A stretch of 6,048 nucleotides of DNA, from NCBI GenBank assembly GCA_903926285.1, contig CAIYIP010000521.1:1-6048 (forward strand), read 5' to 3'. Source of the DNA: an uncultured Gammaproteobacteria bacterium. GTDB taxonomy: Bacteria; Pseudomonadota; Gammaproteobacteria; Pseudomonadales; Pseudohongiellaceae. Under the pieces are notes generated by a model, which worked only from the letters and a program-made list of their open reading frames with translations, searched no databases and was not told where the DNA came from. Both the position numbers and the translations under genes were made by a program. Positions 6,031 to 6,048 of the stretch are shown here, piece by piece; within the stretch, counting starts at the first letter, position 1, and each line of letters starts with the position of its first letter.

Positions 6031-6048
6031 GGCCGACCTCGGAGCCGA
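6031..6048 (+). terminator. Possible start of a hairpin after ffh, cut by the window edge
   Basis: Immediately after the tandem stops the sequence is GGCCGACCTCGGAGCCGA. TCGG (6039-6042) and CCGA (6045-6048) are complementary, and if the next bases were GGTCGGCC the full GGCCGACCTCGG arm would pair. This would make a strong rho-independent stem for ffh, but the right arm and any T-run are outside the window, so it is only a guess. Confidence 0.25.

Noticed and set aside
1..6048. CRISPR array, tRNA, insertion sequence, prophage or defence system
   Set aside because: No regularly spaced repeats, no cloverleaf-like sequence, no transposase or integrase motifs and no known defence-domain proteins were seen in any frame.

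Overview
The window looks like a stretch of gammaproteobacterial chromosome of moderate GC content. The strongest sign is the order ffh, then a divergent ypjD-like gene, then a CorB-family gene, which is a known conserved neighbourhood around ffh in Enterobacteria and Pseudomonas-like bacteria. Protein motifs agree with this. The genus cannot be named from the sequence.

Layout. Bases 1-292 hold no gene I can support, only a 9-bp inverted repeat. Bases 293-856 (minus strand) are a decayed gene of the PQQ-binding-like beta-propeller (polyvinyl-alcohol-dehydrogenase-like quinoprotein) family. It keeps its ribosome binding site and Sec signal peptide, then an in-frame amber stop, then three recognisable family segments joined by two internal deletions that change reading frame and change it back. 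Bases 860-1702 (minus) are fdhD, the formate dehydrogenase sulfur-transfer factor. Bases 1689-2273 (minus) are a zinc-ribbon Nudix hydrolase. Bases 2292-3599 (minus) are a CorB/CNNM-type membrane protein with DUF21, CBS pair and CorC_HlyC domains. Bases 3688-4488 (minus) are an eight-helix YpjD/CcsA-HemX-like membrane protein. A 153-bp divergent intergenic region follows, with a perfect 14-bp palindrome. Bases 4642-6027 (plus) are a complete ffh (SRP54), the protein of the signal recognition particle.

How the genes fit together. The five minus-strand genes are closely packed (gaps of 87 and 18 bp, a 14-bp overlap, then 3 bp between the fdhD stop codon and the pseudogene start codon), so they probably form one transcription unit reading away from ffh. 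YpjD and CorB are probably the functional core of that unit and point to cation (Mg2+) homeostasis at the inner membrane. The Nudix enzyme and FdhD look like cytoplasmic accessory genes. The quinoprotein remnant is the dead distal end of the operon. ffh is transcribed separately and outward.

I found no CRISPR array, transposase, tRNA, phage gene or defence system. The most informative unusual item is the eroded quinoprotein gene, not a new system.
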